64,000 bases of DNA from Chrysomallon squamiferum (GCA_012295275.1 CM022670.1:13850583-13914582); one strand, 5' to 3'; shown: positions 49,801-59,622, numbered from the stretch's first letter. Made by a program: numbers and translations. The notes: generated by a model not told the origin, from the sequence alone.

Positions 49801-52800
49801 TAATTATTAAATATACAACTAATACACCTTAGTTAATTTACATCTGAGAGGTAAAATATAAACAGAATTTTATGGATAATTTAAAGAAATACACTTTTTA
49901 CTTTAAAAGTTAATTTATTAAATAATATTAGATTTAACTTAGTAAAAAGTAAAATATATGTTGTATATACAAACCAATTTCTCAAAAATTGTTAAATATA
50001 TGCTTTTTATTATTCAGACATATAATTTAATATTATCTTTTAAAAGAATGAAGTGCTAGACTTCTTATTATCATCTTTTCAGTTCAGATTTACTCACTAG
50101 TCTACATGAATATATAAACATGACCAATCAAAATTTGTAATATTTAAAAATAGTTTGTGACATGACCACTCTGCACCATTCTTTACAGACAATTTTCACT
50201 TCATTCCATGCAGATATTTCAGTTTTTTTAAAGTAAGTATTATTGATATAGCTAGCTGAAAGTTTTAAGATTTAAGAAATCAACATTCAGTTTTTAAATG
50301 TGAAAAATTTCTGTGTTTTATACACACGTGTGTATATCACAATAGTGTTATCAAGGTAGTCCTATAAATAGAATTATTAATACACAGTCTGTGTCACATC
50401 ACACAGTGTTTATCATATCCAGATAAAACTTCATCCAGACACTTACGAAGACCTACACACATGAATATGGATCAGACACTGTATCACAGATTAACATAAC
50501 TGCACAATACTTTTAATCCACAACTGGCAAATTCACCAACTCAGAGAACACCCATTTCCTTCAATACACCCCCTGACACAGTGACCTCTGACCTCTGATC
50601 ATGGGTATATCTACCAGAGTGACATGGATCTGTTGATGTCACTGTATGTTATAATGGTGGTGTGTATGTAAGTACACTAGTATGCTTTAAACCCTTATAT
50701 ATTTCGGTATTATATGTCATGCTAAGGTAATTGTATACTTGTATTCAAAGCAGATGTAAGTATGAACATACATGTTTTGTGTAGTATTAAAGATGTAAGC
50801 AATAAAAAAAAAAAAAAATTAATCATTAAAATGTTATTGTGCTTATAATTATAGTGATATACTTGTAATAAAAATAATTATAATAATAAAATAAAAACAT
50901 ATTTGTCATCATTTAAAAAAATAGTCTAAATTCTTTTAATGATAAATATTCCAAATCTTATTTTCACAAGATCGTAAATATGTCATAGTAATTATCATTT
51001 TATTTTTTTCACTGAGAAAAATCTATACAGGGCCTTTCGTATAAACAGTTACGTAAGTAATTAATGATCCGGATGAATCATATATCTTAAGGATATATGT
51101 AGACATGTAATTAAATTCTTAAATGAACCATGTGAGTAACCAAATATAAAACATCATTATCTACTTTATCTTAGAAATGCACCAATTCACAGATATGTAA
51201 ACAAGCATGTCTTTGAGAGAAATGCAGATACAGAGACAAAGTATGTATGACAAGAGTTAAAGCTATGAAGAGAGAAACAACTTAATAATTTGTATGTTTA
51301 TGCAAAAGAAAAATAATATACAGCTTTAAATCACAGCATTATTATAAATTATTATTATAATAATTATTATTTTGTTTAACTCTTATACAGATACAAAATT
51401 CTTACTGAAAGAGAGAGAGATTGAGCACTGGCGATAAAGTAAACAATTCATGATTTATTTTTTATCTACTTATAAAATAATAATATTTTACTTAATATTA
51501 AATCTTTTCATGAGAAAAATAAACCTTGGCTTATTGCATATCTGTTAATTTACTCTTATTATTTTAAAAGTATTGACTAATAATATACTAAAATATACTG
51601 GAGAAAAAAACTGCATAATTGTTTATTTTATATTAGACTACACCATACATAATATTAAATTCATTGGAGAGAGAATGAAACTTTGTCTGAACCTACCTTT
51701 CTTTCTCATATTTACATTAGTTCAATATCTGCAAACTCACAATGAGGAATATATTTACAAAAATACATGTTTCACTGTTTTATGTTAAATTCCTTTGTAG
51801 ATAGGTTTTAATTATCACTTGTGTTACACATTAAATTGATTAATAAAGATTAATAAAGATTAATTACCTATATGTGTAATAAAGAAGAATGAAAAATAAA
51901 ACAAATTTAAAAATACAAGTTAATAAATAACTATATATGCATGTATAATATATATATATATATATATCAAGGTACATGAATAAAAATATTGTAATTTACA
52001 CAGAATTTATAATGCTTATAAATTATTAATTTACAAAAATGATAAATTTTACTCTACATTAATGCAAGATATTCTAGTGTTTTGGGGATTTTTCAGTTAA
52101 ATAACAAAGTTGAAATAAAATAAAATAAAACAAGATAAAATAAAATAAGATAAAATAAGATAAAATAAAATAAAATAAAATAAAATAAATAATATCCTGG
52201 TGCATGATAGTAATTACACATTAATGCTGCTTGTTATCATATTCTATTATAATTAACATATATTTTATATATATAAAATAAAATCAAGGACTATATTTAA
52301 TTTAATTTGGACTTTAAATTAAAATATTAATAAAAAAGAAAAAGGTATAAATAAAACAAATAAAACCCTATAATTTATCACTGTTAAAAAAACAAACAAA
52401 GTCACAGATGGAATATTTTTTTAAATGTTATCTCCTTAAGAAAAAAGACAATATGTATCCACCCAAGCAAACTGATTCAGTTTAAAAAAAATATGAAGAA
52501 GAAAAGAAAAATCATGATCAAAGATTAAAGGCAATGAAAGAGGAGATAATCAGTTCTTGTACACTTTTTTTTTTTAAACTAACAGTGACATATTATTCCT
52601 GTCAAGAATCACTGGGCTGGAATAATTAAGACACATACTTAAGTCACGTTTACAGGATACATGTAAATACCACACAACAATGTAATTATCTTCTCCTGTC
52701 ACAAACGTTAGGATTAAATTTGTATTGTCTAGACAATGCATCTTGTCCTTTTTCATGTTGCTGTTGTAACAATAATTTTTAACTTTCAGGTCAGTGATGT

Positions 52801-55747
52801 CAAGAGACTTCTTTTTTAACATAATGATAATAATAATAATATAAAATTAAAATACAAACACACACACACACACACACACATACACACAAACACGCACAAA
52901 CATATACACAATGTTTAGAAAATCTAAGTGTATGCTTTAAACACTTCCTGGTTTAAATACTGTATGACAGTAACCTTTGTATATATTATCCATTTTCCCC
53001 CATGACAAAATATCAGTTCTAAAAAGAAAGTACATAAAAGAATCAATAACCAACTTATTTGATCATTATAAATAATATATGTATATATAAATCGTTTTCA
53101 TTTAATTTTTTTGAATTGAGATCAAAAGATATGGTGTGACAGAGACATACATAGTACTATAAACACAATCTGAAAGTATGTAATAACAGTAGACTTTAAC
53201 AATTCCAAAAGACATTTTTCAGCCCAACACAAAGCTGTTAACTATATACAGAGTATAATAAACATTTTCTGTTGAAAGAAAAAAAAAAAATAAAAAAATA
53301 TATATATTTCCTGATAGACTTAACACAGGCAATTTTATAATGATTTACATTTAATTTTATATTTTATATCAAATTTAAAAAAAAAAAAAAAAAAAAAAAG
53401 AGCGAAAAAATATCAATGCATTATTACAAGACTGCTAATATATTGTTGTATGAAATTGGAGGCAAAGGGTGGCATCTGTAAGTGACTAAAACCCAGTGAT
53501 TTAGTCCTTCTAAGTATCCCTCAAGAGATACACTTTAAAAGTAATAACTGATGACAGAATCAATTTAGGTGGGTAGTAACAGTCAAGGGAAGTCATTTAA
53601 TAGTAAATTTATTCAACTACGAAATATACAATCGATCATTTCAGGAGAAAGAAAGAGAGAGAAAAAAAGTAATAATAAGATGAAATCGATCTGATTTATG
53701 AGAGAAAAAGAAACTGTTATTTCTATATAAAATGATAATAATGATGTATAAAACATAAAAAACCCACTAAAAACCACACATTATGTATTGATTACAATTT
53801 TTGATTTTGGTTTTAAAATATAAAAATTAAAATTTTAGAAATATTATGTGCTAATGAAGGAAAAATATATTAAAAAAAATTTAAAAAAAAAAAAAAAATA
53901 ATAAAATAGAAAAGAACTAAATCATAAAAATGTGCAGGAAACTGGTTTGAAAACAAAAAAAAAAAAAAAGAAAAAAAAAAAGCCAAAACATCAAAAATAT
54001 TAGCTACTGAATACCAAATAAAAAAAGAAGGGTCCAAAAAAAGAGTAGAAAGCAATAAAAATCTTCTTCTTTTTTTCTTTTTTTTAGAATTTATTATTAT
54101 TATTTTAAAAAATAATGTAAAACAGGAAAATTGGAAAGTTTTACATTTTTATTCTGAAACTGAGATTCACATTAAATAATAACAATAAGAAACTAAACTA
54201 AACAGAAATAAAAATAAAATAAAATTTAAATAGTAGAAGAAAAAAGAAACAATAAAAACAATCTTGATTATTAAATAGAAAATAAGAAGAAATAGTTTTA
54301 AGAAATTAATTTAAAAATAAAATATAAATATATAAATAAATAAATAAATAAAAAAGTAAATAAATAAATAAATAAATAAATAAATTAATTAATTAAAGAA
54401 AAAGAAAATGAACAATAAAAGTGCATGATGATTAGATCACATTTTTCATTACTCAATGAGGAAAAATGATGCATGAATAATAGATAATTGGGTAGAAAAT
54501 ACTTTCCTCTTGTTCTGATTACATGATAACTGCATTAATGTAAATGACAGATTTATTTTATCAATAGATCAATGGTTGGCATGAAAAAGAGAAAGACTAG
54601 AAAAACTGTAGAGCTGAACTGGTGCGTAACAGGTCATCAAAAAAAATTACAATATAAATGGCTTTTTAGTGACAATAAATTATAAATTGTTCTTCCCATT
54701 ATGCAGTCATTTAACCTTAGTCACATAACCGTGTCCCTGACTTGAATATGGAAAATGAAGTCAATACTGTTAATTTATGAGTGTGCCTATAATTCACTGG
54801 TTGAAATGGTGGCTTAAGATATGATCCTGATTGCAAGATCAATCCTCACTGCTATTGGGGTTTCCCTTTTCAGCCATTTCACAATTTCTGATTTATCTAT
54901 GGCTGTGTTTTACATACAGGCTTTCCAGTCTCTGGGAAGGTACCAATCACAGATTCCTTGCTGCTGTTCAAGATGATAGCTGACTTCTTCTTTTATATTG
55001 TCATTGTAAACTACTTGAAATTTAATAACCAATAAAATGTTTTGAGATGTCCAACAAATATTTAATAAAAATGAAAAAATTGGTAACTCATATATTTAAT
55101 GCTCAAAATCTGACAGAATGATTAGGCAGAAGTCACATTTTTGACTGACTGCTTAAGAAAAAAACATTTTTTTTAGCTCAACATATTTTATATAAATGAC
55201 TATTAATATTAAAAACATTTGAAAATGAAAAAATTTTGACACAAAATATTTTATATTGACCCTAAGATTTTTTTTATGTACTTCTTCATATAGGTATGTT
55301 TCATAATAAAAATTTTGGTTTTATTAGCTATTCTTTTTTTTTTTTTTTATAATTATAATAAATAAATAAATAAATAAATGAAAAAATTCCATAGTTTTGT
55401 TATTTCATCTGAGGCTATAAACAAGTGATATCTTTTAATATTTTCAGAATTTTACTTCCAGTTGCCTGTGATCTCTGCAAGAATAAACAAAAAATATTTT
55501 CTTTACTTTGTCAGTTGTTTACTAGTATTAGTGATGAAAGTCTGTTGCCCAAACCAGAAAGGACAATCATATGGGTTCATTGATGGTTATGGTTTTTATC
55601 TTTTGAAGTACGATTAGTCTCATTTGATGAAGTCATTGTTGCTGACTGATAAAAACCTGAGGCATTCATTCACCCATTCATCATCAATCCATTCAATCAT
55701 TCCACTGATGCAAGTACCTTTAATTTTTCTGTTAAAAATAATTACTA

Positions 55748-55785
<38 letters not shown>

Positions 55786-57055
55786 AAAAGAAGAAATTGA
55801 GAAAAAGAAAAGAAAAGAAACAACTAAAATAATATTTTGTCATGCATTAGCACACCTGTTTTAGGTATATTGAAATAACTGTTTTGACATGACCAGTGCT
55901 GTCAAAATAAACAAATACAGAGACATTTCTGAAACTTAAGTCTTAAGAAATAATTTAGTCAGCAAACATGCCAATTTGCACTTTAGTTGCAGTCTTTTCA
56001 ACAGGTGTTATGAATGACTGAACCTTCCTGACGTAAAACTGATGTCTATTTTTAATTCACATGTACAATGAAACAACACTTATTTTATATACTAGCTATT
56101 TTTACAAATTAACAGCATGCATTTTTTACAATAGAGAACAAAACATGCAACATGATAAAACACTTTTTTTTTTTTTATACTGGCTCAATGTCTGTGCTAA
56201 GAATGATCACGAAACTTATTATATCTCAGGGAAACCTCCAATGCCAAGTTATAGCCTGTTTGTCTTGCTGACTAAATCACAAAACTTAAGTTTCAGATAA
56301 GTCACTGACAGTTTAATTAATACCATATTCCCTTGGCTCCAGTCATGTTTTTTATCCTAACAGATGTGGTTAATTTTGAGATCATTATTATTTTAATACC
56401 TTTCTGTATCTTGTTTTATTAATTAATGCTTTGCTCACCATTAACATAGATCTGTGTGTCATTCCAGATAATGTATACATCTAGTTATAGCATTATAGAG
56501 AGAACAGGTCATCAAATTACTGTCTTCTTTGCCTGAGTGCTTGCTTGAGGCATTATGGATCACATAATCAGTCATCTCTGGTGTTACCAGAGGGCTTTTT
56601 TCCCATTCCTGCCAATGCCTCATAGGTGATTTATTATATAAAATGCTATTCAGTGACCTTTCTTTCTATGTTAATTAAAATTATGGTGCCCAGTATATAC
56701 TGGCAGCCAGTATCTTTTCTCATTATCTTTGTGTTCTTTAATGTATGACACCATTTAACCAAAAACAAACATATACACTGACTGTAATTGTTGTTTCTGC
56801 AAATCTGAAACTGATTCATCCGTATATGTTTTTGTTAGATATTCCTGATGTTTTGCCTACTTCTAAATTGAACCACAATCTGTGTGTATATATTTCATTT
56901 CTAATTGTGATTATTACTACATGGCCAACACACATATGCCCACAGAAACAATCATGCCCATGAACATCCATAATGTTTGTAAAATTGTAATAAATGGGTT
57001 TTAAAAATATGCATATAAAATTTTAAGTAAGTATTTGTCAATGATTCAACGACTT

Positions 57056-57095
<40 letters not shown>

Positions 57096-58021
57096 CAATA
57101 AAAAAACAACAGTAACAATGAACTTCTTATTATTAAATAGTAATAAAGTCATTTGTATTTAATCAGTTCCTAAGTTAGAATCTATTCTTCGATTAATACA
57201 AATAATCCAGCATTAAACAAAAAGAAAATTACAATAGGAGCTTGATTTCCTGTAAAGTACTCAGTCATGTTTACAATTCATTCTGAGAAAAATGTCAGGG
57301 GCCTTTCATGCATTTGTTAATCACAGCTAACTACAGATAAAGAAAAAAAGAAGAAGAAAAAAATAGGTAATGTATTAAGACAGATCTTTTGCTAAATACA
57401 GTCTACTTTCATATCACTACTTTGTGGATTACTGATTATAAAAAACAAAGAAGCAAGGATGGAATGAAAAATGAATATAAATTAAAGGAAATATTGCTGG
57501 AAAAAAAAAAAAAAAAAATAAAAGATGGAAAGGATGTAAAACGAGAGATCTGAAGAAAAAAAAAAAAAAAATGAATAAAAAACTTGAAATAACCTTTAAA
57601 CAAGAAAAAGAAAGGAAATGAATGTAAAGCACTAATTTGAAATTCAACGCAACCAAAAAAACTGAAATAAAAACATGCTATTCTTCAAAATAAAATAAAT
57701 GTGAGTAAATTTTACACAAAAATAATTTTAAATTCTTATTATTACTATCTTTAGCTTTCTTCACTTTTCAGTAAATGTAAGCAGAATAATCGTTATAACA
57801 ATAATAAAATAATAAAGCCCATTTGTGCATTATGACCTAATATATTCTGAAACTTACCTATTTTATTTAATCATTATTAAATTATATGTGAGGTTCATTC
57901 AAATTAAATACTGTCTATCTAAAACTTAGTTAAATAACTTACCATCATCTTCTAAATCTTTCTCCTCTAAGTCAGTGTATTTTTCCACCAGTGAGTGGTA
58001 TTTGTCACTAATTTTATCCAT
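29007..58021 (-). CDS. CLCN3: ClC-3/4/5-type endosomal 2Cl-/H+ exchanger, complete, alternative first exons
   Basis: ClC-3/-4/-5 proteins exchange chloride for protons on endosomes and lysosomes and support vesicle acidification. Starting at 57943-58021, 20 coding exons join in phase to 774 residues; starting at 49271-49487 they give 820. An optional 24-nt microexon adds 8. In 774-residue numbering the sequence shows the cytosolic block [11 protein letters not shown] (exon 2), the Cl- site motif GSGIPE (196-201), the gating glutamate in GKEGP (Glu240), the proton glutamate at the end of FSLEE (Glu297), the [10 protein letters not shown] block, the central Tyr in GREGIYDAH (Tyr587), and two CBS domains (about 610-680 and 714-765). 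The protein ends DPESILFN, as vertebrate members do. Ser in GSGIP and both glutamates mark a Cl-/H+ exchanger, not a channel. The symbol denotes the family; invertebrates usually have one gene for vertebrate CLCN3, 4 and 5. Confidence 0.95.
29570..29664 (-). CDS. CLCN3: ClC exon 19 (CBS2)
   Basis: [20 protein letters not shown] then [11 protein letters not shown] plus two bases of Gly; donor GTGAGA. Matches [31 protein letters not shown] of vertebrate proteins, apart from small substitutions. Confidence 0.96.
30090..30208 (-). CDS. CLCN3: ClC exon 18 (CBS linker)
   Basis: Completes Ser, then [17 protein letters not shown], a variable linker and [10 protein letters not shown]; phase 0, donor GTAAGT. 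The acceptor is CTCCAAG, a non-C AG with an upstream run of T (17 A plus surrounding bases on the plus strand). Confidence 0.92.
30621..30728 (-). CDS. CLCN3: ClC exon 17 (CBS1)
   Basis: [20 protein letters not shown] then [16 protein letters not shown], phase 1 out, donor [27 protein letters not shown] is a ClC-5-like CBS1 core. Confidence 0.95.
30952..31010 (-). CDS. CLCN3: ClC exon 16 (CBS1 start)
   Basis: Completes Arg, then [19 protein letters not shown], phase 1 out, donor GTCAGT. Matches RRNDPPLAVLTQDNMTV of vertebrate ClC-3 at the start of CBS1. Confidence 0.95.
31011..34424 (-). other. ClC intron between microexon and exon 16
   Basis: 3.4 kb of AT-rich sequence with an ATT/AGT compound microsatellite (31070-31170), a CA tract near 31890-31920 and a GT tract at about 33093-33118. 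No additional exon was recognised. Confidence 0.6.
31070..31170. repeat. (ATT)n-(AGT)n compound microsatellite
   Basis: TTA triplets change to AGT/TAG triplets and back. A leucine/isoleucine-rich minus-strand ORF over it is artefactual. Confidence 0.9.
34425..34448 (-). CDS. CLCN3: Candidate 24-nt optional microexon of the ClC gene
   Basis: The sequence between a pyrimidine-rich acceptor (TTTTATTTTAAAG) and a consensus donor (GT|GTAAGT) is exactly 24 nt, so it can be included or skipped without changing frame. With the phase of exon 15 (AG) it reads [10 protein letters not shown] and rejoins RNDPP of exon 16; there is no stop. It would add eight residues, three aromatic, just before the first CBS domain. 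Inclusion is inferred from splice signals and phase only. Confidence 0.6.
34927..35022 (-). CDS. CLCN3: ClC exon 15
   Basis: Completes Ile, then [19 protein letters not shown] and [12 protein letters not shown] plus two bases, phase 2 out, donor GTAACG. The first Tyr (587) is the central Tyr facing the chloride site. The exon leads into the CBS region. Confidence 0.95.
35352..35466 (-). CDS. CLCN3: ClC exon 14
   Basis: Completes Val, then [20 protein letters not shown] and [17 protein letters not shown] plus two bases; phase 2 out, donor GTATCT. ELTG and SKWVGDA are family signatures. The acceptor is ATTTTGCAG. Confidence 0.95.
35490..35730. repeat. Tandem repeat, period 81-82 bp, about 3 copies, beside ClC exon 14
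   Basis: AATAAAAATAATGTxTTAAATTT starts near 35551, 35632 and 35714, with ACTACCAATATTATATTTTA and CTAACCTCATTCAAGC blocks between. A more diverged copy abuts the exon 14 acceptor, so repeat sequence contributes to the intron end. Confidence 0.8.
35959..36083 (-). CDS. CLCN3: ClC exon 13
   Basis: Completes Met, then [36 protein letters not shown] and Thr, phase 1 out, donor [24 protein letters not shown] is highly conserved. Confidence 0.96.
36153..36232. repeat. (GA)40 perfect microsatellite, pyrimidine tract on the ClC sense strand
   Basis: Eighty bases of uninterrupted GA on the plus strand. In the ClC pre-mRNA it reads (UC)n and ends about 70 nt before the exon 13 acceptor, so it extends the pyrimidine-rich region of that intron. 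Confidence 0.95.
36374..36459 (-). CDS. CLCN3: ClC exon 12
   Basis: [20 protein letters not shown] to VEQLV plus two bases, phase 2, donor [17 protein letters not shown] lines the chloride path. Confidence 0.96.
37051..37192 (-). CDS. CLCN3: ClC exon 11
   Basis: [14 protein letters not shown] through [20 protein letters not shown] to TFGMK, phase 0, donor GTAAGT. NLT is another luminal sequon. Confidence 0.95.
37636..37704 (-). CDS. CLCN3: ClC exon 10
   Basis: Completes Arg, then [16 protein letters not shown] and DNMEL, phase 2 out. NTSELIK is family-conserved and NTS is a candidate glycosylation site. Donor GTGAGT. Confidence 0.93.
38224..38279 (-). CDS. CLCN3: ClC exon 9
   Basis: [18 protein letters not shown] plus two bases; phase 2 out, donor GTAAAT. 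Aligns with the PNPYTR region of vertebrate proteins. Confidence 0.92.
38666..38755 (-). CDS. CLCN3: ClC exon 8
   Basis: 30 codons, [19 protein letters not shown] to LGRYPIIE. This matches the loop after helix J in ClC-3/5. Donor GTAATG. Confidence 0.94.
39112..39294 (-). CDS. CLCN3: ClC exon 7
   Basis: 61 codons from [15 protein letters not shown] through [17 protein letters not shown] to IIIGALG; donor [19 protein letters not shown] is near-invariant in ClC-3/4/5. Confidence 0.96.
39451..39551. repeat. GA-rich imperfect microsatellite
   Basis: GA dinucleotides interrupted by AAAGAG/AGTGAA units in the ClC intron between exons 6 and 7. Confidence 0.9.
39709..39789 (-). CDS. CLCN3: ClC exon 6 (proton glutamate)
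   Basis: 27 codons, [20 protein letters not shown] then VLFSLEE. The final Glu (297) matches the internal proton glutamate that distinguishes exchangers from channels. Donor GTAAGT. Confidence 0.96.
40300..40506 (-). CDS. CLCN3: ClC exon 5 (gating glutamate)
   Basis: Codes 69 residues from [17 protein letters not shown] to [13 protein letters not shown], including [20 protein letters not shown]. Glu240 of GKEGP is the external gating glutamate of the family. Donor GTGTGT. Confidence 0.96.
40850..41005 (-). CDS. CLCN3: ClC exon 4 (selectivity motif)
   Basis: Codes 52 residues from [17 protein letters not shown] to [17 protein letters not shown] carries the Ser that coordinates central chloride; vertebrate exchangers of this branch have the same Ser. 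Donor GTAAGT. Confidence 0.96.
41755..42365. repeat. Minisatellite, period about 39 bp, about 15 degenerate copies
   Basis: Unit: ACTGCATCCACCAAGGTCCT followed by ATGATATTCAAAATAACCC. Starts at 41954, 41993, 42032, 42071 and 42110 are exactly 39 bp apart; spacing is 37-38 at 42147 and 42185. Outer copies are more diverged and interrupted by A runs. Since 39 is a multiple of 3, the minus strand carries an 85-codon open frame with repeats like MLMDAVGYFEYHR; I treat it as a by-product. Confidence 0.85.
42634..42668. repeat. (TA)n microsatellite
   Basis: Uninterrupted TA dinucleotides in ClC intron 3. Confidence 0.9.
43785..43828. repeat. (CA)n microsatellite
   Basis: CA dinucleotides with one TA interruption in ClC intron 3. 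Confidence 0.9.
45167..45315 (-). CDS. CLCN3: ClC exon 3
   Basis: Codes [20 protein letters not shown] followed by [14 protein letters not shown] and a luminal loop with candidate N-glycosylation site NDT; ends CDQ, donor GTGCGA, phase 0. Confidence 0.94.
45660..45735 (-). mobile_element. Weak tRNA-like (SINE head?) sequence
   Basis: On the minus strand, CCAGTTGGTAGAGCACTAG (box A at about 45724-45712) is followed after about 28 bases by a degenerate box-B-like TGATTGAAATTTTC. The box A match is good, but the T arm does not pair well, so this is not a working tRNA. A decayed tRNA-derived SINE is the likely origin. It lies in ClC intron 2. Confidence 0.35.
46381..46599 (-). CDS. CLCN3: ClC exon 2
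   Basis: Accepts from either first exon in phase 1 (acceptor TTTTTCAG). Codes [16 protein letters not shown], then [13 protein letters not shown], a basic [12 protein letters not shown] stretch and the first membrane helix start [17 protein letters not shown]. Very close to the [10 protein letters not shown] region of vertebrate ClC-3. Confidence 0.95.
46600..49270 (-). other. ClC intron between exon 1B and exon 2
   Basis: 2.7 kb, AT-rich with short CA and GA tracts. I see no further exon. Confidence 0.65.
49271..49487 (-). CDS. CLCN3: ClC exon 1B (proximal alternative first coding exon)
   Basis: Starts [17 protein letters not shown] and continues through a TSTWGRRSD block, an Asn/Ser-rich stretch and an acidic DNEDEEND cluster, ending TLKT in phase 1 with donor GTAAGA. 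An in-frame TGA only 6 nt upstream of the strong AACATGG start, with no acceptor between, means it is a first exon and not an internal one. It therefore replaces exon 1A and lengthens the cytosolic N terminus by 46 residues. Confidence 0.8.
50319..50336. promoter_or_regulatory. 18-bp perfect palindrome with E-box core
   Basis: TATACACACGTGTGTATA equals its own reverse complement; the centre is the E-box CACGTG, bound by bHLH-ZIP factors (MITF/TFE, USF, MYC/MAX). It lies about 830 bp upstream of the exon 1B start. Part of the symmetry could come from a TG/CA tract, so function is inference. Confidence 0.35.
50582..50594 (-). promoter_or_regulatory. Perfect DR1 nuclear-receptor element upstream of ClC exon 1B
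   Basis: On the minus strand (the ClC sense strand) the sequence is AGGTCA-G-AGGTCA, a direct repeat of the consensus half site with 1-bp spacing, the site type bound by HNF4, RXR heterodimers and COUP-TF. It lies about 1.1 kb upstream of the exon 1B ATG in a locally less AT-rich patch (about 50540-50650). Confidence 0.45.
52114..52190. repeat. (TAAAA)n microsatellite
   Basis: TAAAA pentamers with a few TAAGA variants. Confidence 0.9.
54332..54385. repeat. (TAAA)n microsatellite
   Basis: TAAA tetramers with one short interruption. Confidence 0.9.
54800..55050 (+). mobile_element. Possible tRNA-derived SINE
   Basis: AAATGGTGGCTTAAGATATG resembles a decayed box A region, and AGATCAATCC (54836-54845) resembles box B (GGTTCRANNCC) at a tRNA-like distance. 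About 200 bp of unique body follows, ending near an AATAAAATG word. No clear target-site duplication was identified. Confidence 0.3.
55749..55775. repeat. A27 homopolymer
   Basis: Twenty-seven A bases followed by a GAA-rich tail, in ClC intron 1A. Confidence 0.9.
57943..58021 (-). CDS. CLCN3: ClC exon 1A (distal alternative first coding exon)
   Basis: Codes [20 protein letters not shown] followed by KDLEDD and ends in phase 1, donor GTAAGT. Start context is ATTATGG. An in-frame TGA at 58042-58040, 21 nt upstream, fixes this ATG unless another exon splices in between. I recognise no motif beyond acidic/charged composition. Confidence 0.75.
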
Positions 58022-59331
58022 AATTAAACAACAATTAAATCATACAATGTCAAAATAATAATAGTATTTCCATAGTGACTGCAACAATAAATTTATAATA
58101 TTTCCAGTGTTATTTTTCCCTCAAAGAAAAATATTTCACCATCTTCCACCAATTTTGGAATAAATCACAGAACATTTTTCAGTCATTATTAATTTTTGTT
58201 TTCGTTTCTTTAAAATAATCGTTTCTTCAAATCTATGGTCTTTTTTATAATAAAAGAACCGTGCTAGCTAGCCATGTTGAAAACTTGTCCCCATCGTGTT
58301 TTAAACATGAATCCACCAAGTGCAAAACTCTTCATTTTTTTTTCTACGATGGTCTTGAATTAGTGTTGCCAACTAGCTCATCTTGCTTGCTGTGGTCAAA
58401 ATGCTCCAAGCATTTATTCACAACTGAGTATGGTTGCTAGAAGCCTTTTTTTTTTTTTTGGAAAACAAAAATCTATTCCTAGAGATCTTTCTTCATACAA
58501 CGTCAGGTTAGCAGCAGGCGATGGTAAAGTGCTGCTGCTGTCACCTAGAAGGGCTTTACTAATTACTGCTGGTACGTCAGAAAACCGTATTACTGCACAA
58601 TTATTTTAATATATATATTTTTTTTTAAATAATTATTTAATTATTATTAATTTTTTTTTTTTAATAAATTTTTATCCAAAGGGACTGAAACAGAATAAAA
58701 TTATTTCCTTTGCATCATTAAATTTTTGAAGCTTTATTAATTTTTATAAACATTTTATTTTCAATTCCATAATATATATATATATAATTCTAAAACTGTA
58801 TTTTAAAAAATAACAAAATTATTTTTTTATTTGAAATATATAAATTTTTAATTCTAAAACTGTCTTTAAAAACTGAAAACAGAATTTTTAAACCTAAGAG
58901 TTCTTTTAGAAGCTGACATTACCACGAGACTGGTTATTCACCAGCAGTGTTTAAACTGCAGTTTGACAAAAATAATATTTCCTCTCGTCCAACACTCCTT
59001 GAACTGCTTTTCTACACTTTAAGCAATTCTCTGTCAGTGCCCACTCATTCAAAAAGCTTCACTGCATTGCCATAGCTACCAGGGAAAATCTCCACAGAGA
59101 GAGGTACCAACTTCCTGTGACCGAACTCCTAACTTAATCCAAATGGAAAATGCAGCATAGAATAAAAATAAATTCTATTAACATTGAAATAACATAGCCA
59201 ACTGGAGTAAAAACGGAAGCACCAGGAATTAACCATTTATCAAAAGATGTTTTATGAAATAAAATTGGAGTCACAACTGCAAATTTGCTATGAAAAGTGC
59301 AAACATTGCCATTTTTTTTTAATTATTAATT

Positions 59332-59340
<9 letters not shown>

Positions 59341-59376
<36 letters not shown>
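59341..59376. repeat. A36 homopolymer
   Basis: Thirty-six consecutive A bases in the flank upstream of the ClC gene. Confidence 0.9.
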
Positions 59377-59378
<2 letters not shown>

Positions 59379-59620
59379 AACTAAAAAGGTTGAACAATAA
59401 TTATTAATTTCTACTCCTTTTTAAACTAAAACATTTTATTATTATTATTATTATTATTTTCTTTCATTTTTCTTTTTTTTCAAATTAAAAACAATATATA
59501 CCTACATTTAATTTTTTTTTTATTAAATTTGAAATGTTATATTGTGTTATATTATAAAATAACAAATAATAATGAATTTTTCTTTTTTAATGAAAAGCAA
59601 GGTACACATTTAGGTAAAAT

Positions 59621-59622
<2 letters not shown>

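Larger units (their letters stand above)
49488..57942 (-). other. ClC intron 1A and presumed exon 1B promoter region
   Basis: 8.5 kb between the two first exons. The first 1.2 kb upstream of exon 1B holds the CACGTG palindrome and the DR1 element. Beyond it lie TAAAA and TAAA microsatellites (52114-52190, 54332-54385), A runs (53376-53399, 55749-55775), a CA tract near 52856-52880, a possible SINE at 54800-55050 and an AAT tract near 57058-57092. No other exon recognised. Confidence 0.6.

Noticed and set aside
50361-50372. TATAAATAG word as a TATA box for ClC exon 1B
   Set aside because: It points along the plus strand, opposite to the gene; such words are common in AT-rich DNA.
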